Positions 62,101-64,000 of a DNA stretch of 64,000 nucleotides are shown piece by piece (the stretch's first letter is position 1; every line of letters begins with the position of its first letter). The DNA is from an uncultured Lachnospiraceae bacterium (GTDB lineage: Bacteria; Bacillota; Clostridia; Lachnospirales; Lachnospiraceae): the NCBI GenBank assembly GCA_910577785.1, contig CAJTNT010000008.1, forward strand, positions 30,656-94,655, read 5' to 3'. The position numbers were made by a program, and so were the translations under genes. The notes under the pieces are model-generated. The model ran no database searches, was not told the origin of the DNA, and worked only from the letters and a program-made list of their open reading frames with translations.

Positions 62101-63319
62101 CACGGACGATAACCGTAGGCCTTTTAGACACATCCGTATCCGTAGCCGAACCTACGGACGTATTATTTCGGTAACCATTATTGCCCTGGTCTGTGGCAAT
62201 CTCATACTTATCGGTTGCCAGAATCCCATAATCCGGATCCCGGACCTCAATGTCATCTAGCGTCAAGGTAACAGGCGTTCCTGCCCCCTGATAAGACTGA
62301 TCCTCCTTGACACGCCCTGTAACCCTCAGATTTTCCGGGATATAAGTAGCGCCAAACGGCTTACAGATCGTAAAAAGGCCTGCATCCTTGCCTGTATTAT
62401 TAGCAGTAGAAAGGCCTGCATATTTTCCTTTTTTGATAATAACAATTACCCTGGCGGAAGTTGTAGCATAGGTATTGTTCCTGTATGCAACACCGGTCGT
62501 AGCATTTGGATCTGTCAAAGGATCCCTCGTATCCGAAGCATCATAATAATCCCCTATCGGAATCTCCTCTGCACTATCCCCTTCGCCGTAAAACACTCGA
62601 AACTCACTTCCTGGACGCAGAGTAACCGGGCTGCCGGTATATGGCTTACCTCTGTTCACCAGGTTCTCGCTCATGACAATCCGCAGCTTGCTCTCATCAT
62701 AGCGATAAATCTTAAAATCAACGCTTTTCTCCCCTGTATAATTGCCAACCCCATGAATGGTAACCGTAGCCGTCTTCTCATCTTCCGTTGCCGATATATT
62801 GTTATTCGTATAGGTATAAGTATAGTCCCTAGTGGCTACCAAATTTGATCCATTCGCCTGCACCGTAGGAATCGGGCGTACCTCGCCTGGGCTCGTTACG
62901 CTAATGGATGCATCTACCGTAACTGTAATATCGGCAGCATCCGTAATATTTTTGGGCTGAATGGCGAATTCCGCAGAAGCAGAACCCATATATCCGCTCC
63001 CGCTCTTCGCCGCAGCGGTCACCCGTGCCTTTACGCCACCGCTGCTGGCGTTCGTGTTATTCTCATAGATTAGGTCATAGCTTTCTGCCGGCACTTCCTG
63101 CCCGTCAAAATCCTTTACTACAATATTATCATCATCTGTACCTGGCTTAATCTCCCCTCCATTGTATGTATACACAATGGACGAATTCTCGAATTCAACC
63201 GTTGTAATGATTCGATCATCTTCTGCACGTACAGTAAAGCCGGACAGATCCACCATCCCGGCTATCATGCAGACGCTTAGAATCCACGCCATTATTCTTC
63301 TGGCAATTCTTTTTTGCAT
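56102..63319 (-). CDS. giant repeat surface protein (YTG-type repeats, two FnIII-like domains)
   Basis: A 2405-aa secreted protein with a signal peptide (MQKRIARRIMAWILSVCMIA) and GGGAGGAAC before its ATG. Residues about 35-2200 are more than twenty repeats of 70-100 residues with the shape YTGxxIxPxxxV, L-x-x-G-x-D-Y-x-V-x-Y-x-x-N, A-x-V-x-I-x-G-x-G-N-Y-T-G. This is a beta-sandwich-like repeat of large adhesins in gut Firmicutes. Two fibronectin type III-like domains close the protein (SVTFSWKSNPIVSGYDIYNS; VIKWGKVSKATGYQVYRATS). It ends KSVTVKR with no LPxTG-type signal or membrane anchor, so it may be retained by other means or released. Its gene precedes that of the sortase. Confidence 0.87.
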   Translation of the reverse strand: MQKRIARRIMAWILSVCMIAGMVDLSGFTVRAEDDRIITTVEFENSSIVYTYNGGEIKPGTDDDNIVVKDFDGQEVPAESYDLIYENNTNASSGGVKARVTAAAKSGSGYMGSASAEFAIQPKNITDAADITVTVDASISVTSPGEVRPIPTVQANGSNLVATRDYTYTYTNNNISATEDEKTATVTIHGVGNYTGEKSVDFKIYRYDESKLRIVMSENLVNRGKPYTGSPVTLRPGSEFRVFYGEGDSAEEIPIGDYYDASDTRDPLTDPNATTGVAYRNNTYATTSARVIVIIKKGKYAGLSTANNTGKDAGLFTICKPFGATYIPENLRVTGRVKEDQSYQGAGTPVTLTLDDIEVRDPDYGILATDKYEIATDQGNNGYRNNTSVGSATDTDVSKRPTVIVRGIGGAYSGTMDVYFNIVAAQLTPGLIHVDASACVYDGTDQFDNLKVTVGDNGEYIKDVDFTVTRVGTGHTTAGTHSIRVSPTSNGQLLGEPVIVSYEIAARSLDDVSIAFANPSAEYIYNGSGHVPEMSLQYNGVNLRQGIDYTLNCTNNVDAGVAKATITGTGNYSGSRELEYTIRPLDLQKCNARIMDLETQTYTGEPIEASFLVRRDPNIRLYLNTDYEATYHNNTDIGTASITVIGKGNYTGTISGTFQIQERSINDRNVRISITEPLEYTGAAIKPPISISLVINDASLSVNRTLVEGTDYRVNFDASDIRNKVVGKGRLTITGINGYKDTTSEQTFTIEPRNINTEYLKVISRESGNVSYDFINTDPMDRFYIYNGEAREPKFDVSYGGEGLGMGGQINGILDLVESDGDYEVKYIDSDKVGMAEAQITGKGNFTGTKSVYYVIKGCLDDYGQPNAFTEIEIPDQIYTRKAITPGNAKVTFAGKELAEGSEFIIDPERCRNNIEVTNANSKAVAIVEGYGDYYYGSGRVEFEILPLELNQGDDYLQEHQYTIKDNQDSYIYTGAPLTPELEITHTGDLLVEGTDYSLEYYKKDGENLEKIEASESIAMGSYVIRIVGDGVHYTGSKDIAYAITAYDFSAGYAKDDIEVTGIVDVIWDEIMNEEYTGDAVDPEDPDKIIQPGLQVMFQPDKSVEAKPLVKDTDYTLTYEKNNILGTATITINGIGNYEGTLPVEEFHIRGDLAGENVTITVDDWTYTPPKNGQSTNCPTPTVIYTIHRADGSTEELTLTDQDCSVAYQGNENATTGEEKAAAVVISAVENGDYLNSAEPVPFQVKQRDIKEAVSEEEGKLLSLSGLVEDGYEYNGQAQVPEFVISYQGAYAGTDLTSGTGDGAYDYEVSAINNVNVYTYGTNSFGEQERLHPQATISARKDAEGNYAGNYYGEFTVRFQINPREILDATVQVSDINERYAYTGDPIRPEVLAEAVTWSKGGEPTILVRDQDYTVSYGEAKDNIIIGEGKIEITAVPESNYAGTMVKTFRIMADLEAGRVSNPPYIILKSKGADPNEFEAPYGAGVKVYPDMYFEDWSSVYCGLAEQPKELQMGVDYEIVEERNNTDVGEKNSAYIRIRGKDYYMGEIEIYYTITPMDLSADEENHVSAEFRNSINDGENENAYIYTGEPITPEIIVRNRQTIMVPSRDYEIVRYENNTDISTEESKARVLIRGIEGTNYTGEKWFEFNIIPRTIENMTVTLDSEPQVFNRQEKRPGVEVSFRNENNQLITLTEGTDFDIAYANNILPATADSGEAAPTITITGKGAYGGVVTLTFTIEPESFAEENEDIIITGSNVFYTGEAVTTTFHVAAQDGTVLEENVDFEVGEYSDNLEPGTGYAEIRGIGNYTGSRKVPFLIVPPEGDFIIEDIPDQTYNTRKFEPAIQVSFAGEEITIPVTEGKDYQVEYGEGNTDVGTGTVRVVGINSFADIDAATKTFRILPKSMGTPDNPDPDMTLRASDQIYTGRGVKPEIQLTFRSGADVVTLEEGKDYTVNCSSNVAVGTATATVIGMGNYAGVMQAQFRVVGDLKDAAIAEIPIQEYTGQQIRPVPVVTFAGEELMEGTDYTVAYGENIEEGTGTITITGTDAGVRVGGKAYTGTREITFVITREREFSDATVVVGVAEAYPYTGEAIKPVVVRVEDNGKVLTEGTDYSVSYRDNINAGTASVVITGMDRYKGEKVQTFQIRPQQIARAKVAEIASQTYTGKEIRPTVKVQAADSGKALEEDKDYSIVYVNNKTPGKSSVIVRGMGNYTGAQTVSFNIQIPKVTNVKASAYSSSSVTFSWKSNPIVSGYDIYNSNNRPVARVEKGSASSGKVNKLKAATTATFRVRAFVIDEGQYYYGPFTSVKGTTAAAKPKIKSAASKKSKQAVIKWGKVSKATGYQVYRATSKNGNYKRIATTTKTSYTDKSAKGGRKYYYKVRTYRKTGGKNYYSSQSSAKSVTVKR

Positions 63320-63401
63320 AGTCTGTTCCTCCCATTTTATCCATTTGCTGCAACGATATTATATAATAATCTCGGCATATTTGCTAAAAATACTTATACT
63401 T

Positions 63402-63466
63402 CCCCTCTATTTTCCACCTGTCAAAATATACTGCCCCTCTATTTGCTATCTGTCAAAATTATACTG
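63402..63466. repeat. 32-bp direct repeat upstream of the giant gene
   Basis: Two tandem copies of a 32-33 bp unit beginning CCCCTCTATTT and containing CTGTCAAAAT; on the minus strand each shows TTTTGACAG. They lie about 85-150 bases upstream of the 2405-aa gene and could be operator or -35 sites. The rest of the 365-base gap to the tRNA genes is AT-rich. Confidence 0.6.
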
Positions 63467-63684
63467 CTATTTCCTTATACTGCTGTCCCCCTTTACATGA
63501 AAAATTGCTGTGCAGTCCCACAGGCTTACCTTATCTTTCAGTATATCATATTGGCATTTATAATACAACCACAGATAGAAATAAAATAAAAAAACCATAA
63601 ATACCGTGGTTACGATATCTATGGATTATATAAAAACCAGAATGCATACAACTACCATAATACTGAGCAGCCGTACACAAAGAG

Positions 63685-63758
63685 TTGCGGGGGCAAGATT
63701 TGAACTTGCGACCTTCGGGTTATGAGCCCGACGAGCTTCCAGACTGCTCCACCCCGCG
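63685..63758 (-). tRNA. tRNA-fMet (CAT)
   Basis: A 74-nt cloverleaf with acceptor CGCGGGG/CCCCGCA, whose C1-A72 mismatch marks an initiator tRNA. The anticodon loop is CTCATAA with GGG/CCC pairs in the anticodon stem, as in fMet. CCA is not encoded. Confidence 0.93.
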
Positions 63759-63816
63759 CCACTATAGAGATAAGCAATATAAGCAGAAAATCCTGCTTTA
63801 CCACTGGCTTATCAAA

Positions 63817-63898
63817 TGGATGGAGAAGGATTCGAACCTTCGAAGGCGTTGCCAACAGATTTACAGTCTGCCCCCTTTGGCCACTCGGGAATCCATCC
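63817..63898 (-). tRNA. tRNA-Tyr (GTA)
   Basis: An 82-nt class II tRNA with acceptor GGATGGA/TCCATCC, anticodon loop CTGTAAA (GTA), long variable arm and T-loop GGTTCGAATCC. CCA is not encoded. Confidence 0.93.
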
Positions 63899-63927
63899 AT
63901 ATATATAAAACAATTATAATTGTTCAG

Positions 63928-64000
63928 AGCCGATGATCGGACTCGAACCGATAACCTGCTGATTACAAATCAGCTGCTCTGCCAATTGAGCCACATCGGC
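63928..64000 (-). tRNA. tRNA-Thr (TGT)
   Basis: A 73-nt tRNA ending at the window edge; acceptor GCCGATG/CATCGGC and anticodon loop TTTGTAA (TGT). The three tRNAs stand in one strand and may be one transcript. CCA is not encoded. Confidence 0.93.

Noticed and set aside
63685..64000. Integration site at the tRNA genes
   Set aside because: No integrase and no direct repeat of a tRNA 3' end was seen within the window.

Overview
The window looks like a chromosomal segment of a flagellated, spore-forming member of the Clostridia, most likely Lachnospiraceae. The reasons are the family repertoire (DUF6382, DUF5702, DUF6240, BofA, YaaL/DUF2508, FliW/CsrA), Gram-positive ribosome-binding sites, class B sortase surface proteins and tRNAs without an encoded CCA. 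No rRNA, phage or plasmid genes were seen. Most accessory signals lie in intergenic repeats.

Layout. (1) 1-9102, minus strand: a Tad/Flp (type IVc) pilus operon read from a good sigma-A promoter at 9195-9223: prepilin peptidase, TadZ-like, TadA, TadB, TadC, Flp pilin, DUF5702 (TadG-like), TadE-like, a second prepilin peptidase, a short TadE-like pseudopilin and DUF6382, which runs off the left edge. (2) 9260-10185: bofA and a yaaL-like gene, now on opposite strands and separated by a palindromic element. (3) 10149-17883: divergent FliS, flagellin, a 1024-aa DUF6240/FliK-like protein and a large surface protein with a degenerate C39-like tail, then a methyltransferase. (4) 19606-27416: a repeat-rich hypothetical protein, an OmpR-type two-component system, and a YesMN-type two-component system with its lipoprotein binding protein. 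(5) 27685-29678: a decayed GH43/LamG/Big2 gene and a CMP-nonulosonate synthetase. (6) 29940-38731: a complete type II Wadjet (JetABCD) plasmid-defence locus. (7) 38844-41527: an SAH recycling pair. (8) 41755-51709: late flagellar genes in two blocks (flgM-flgN-flgK2-flgK1-flgL-fliW-csrA and flaG-fliD-fliS-fliT), each preceded by a near-perfect sigma-28 promoter. (9) 51856-53182: 1.3 kb without a gene, holding two inverted copies of a structured element and a 40-bp tandem array. (10) 53183-63319: LRR surface protein, class B sortase and a 2405-aa repeat protein. (11) 63685-64000: tRNA-fMet, tRNA-Tyr, tRNA-Thr.

How the parts work together. The flagellar genes form the known FliW-CsrA-flagellin switch plus the FlgM anti-sigma loop. 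The Wadjet genes should make an SMC-like complex that cleaves small circular DNA. The most unusual signals are (a) the 187/200-bp element at 52-53 kb, whose paired arms differ between copies but stay complementary within each copy, (b) a 22-bp perfect inverted repeat over the start of the TadE-like gene, and (c) an 80%-identical 75-bp repeat that keeps the same reading frame in the jetA-jetB spacer and near 19.3 kb.
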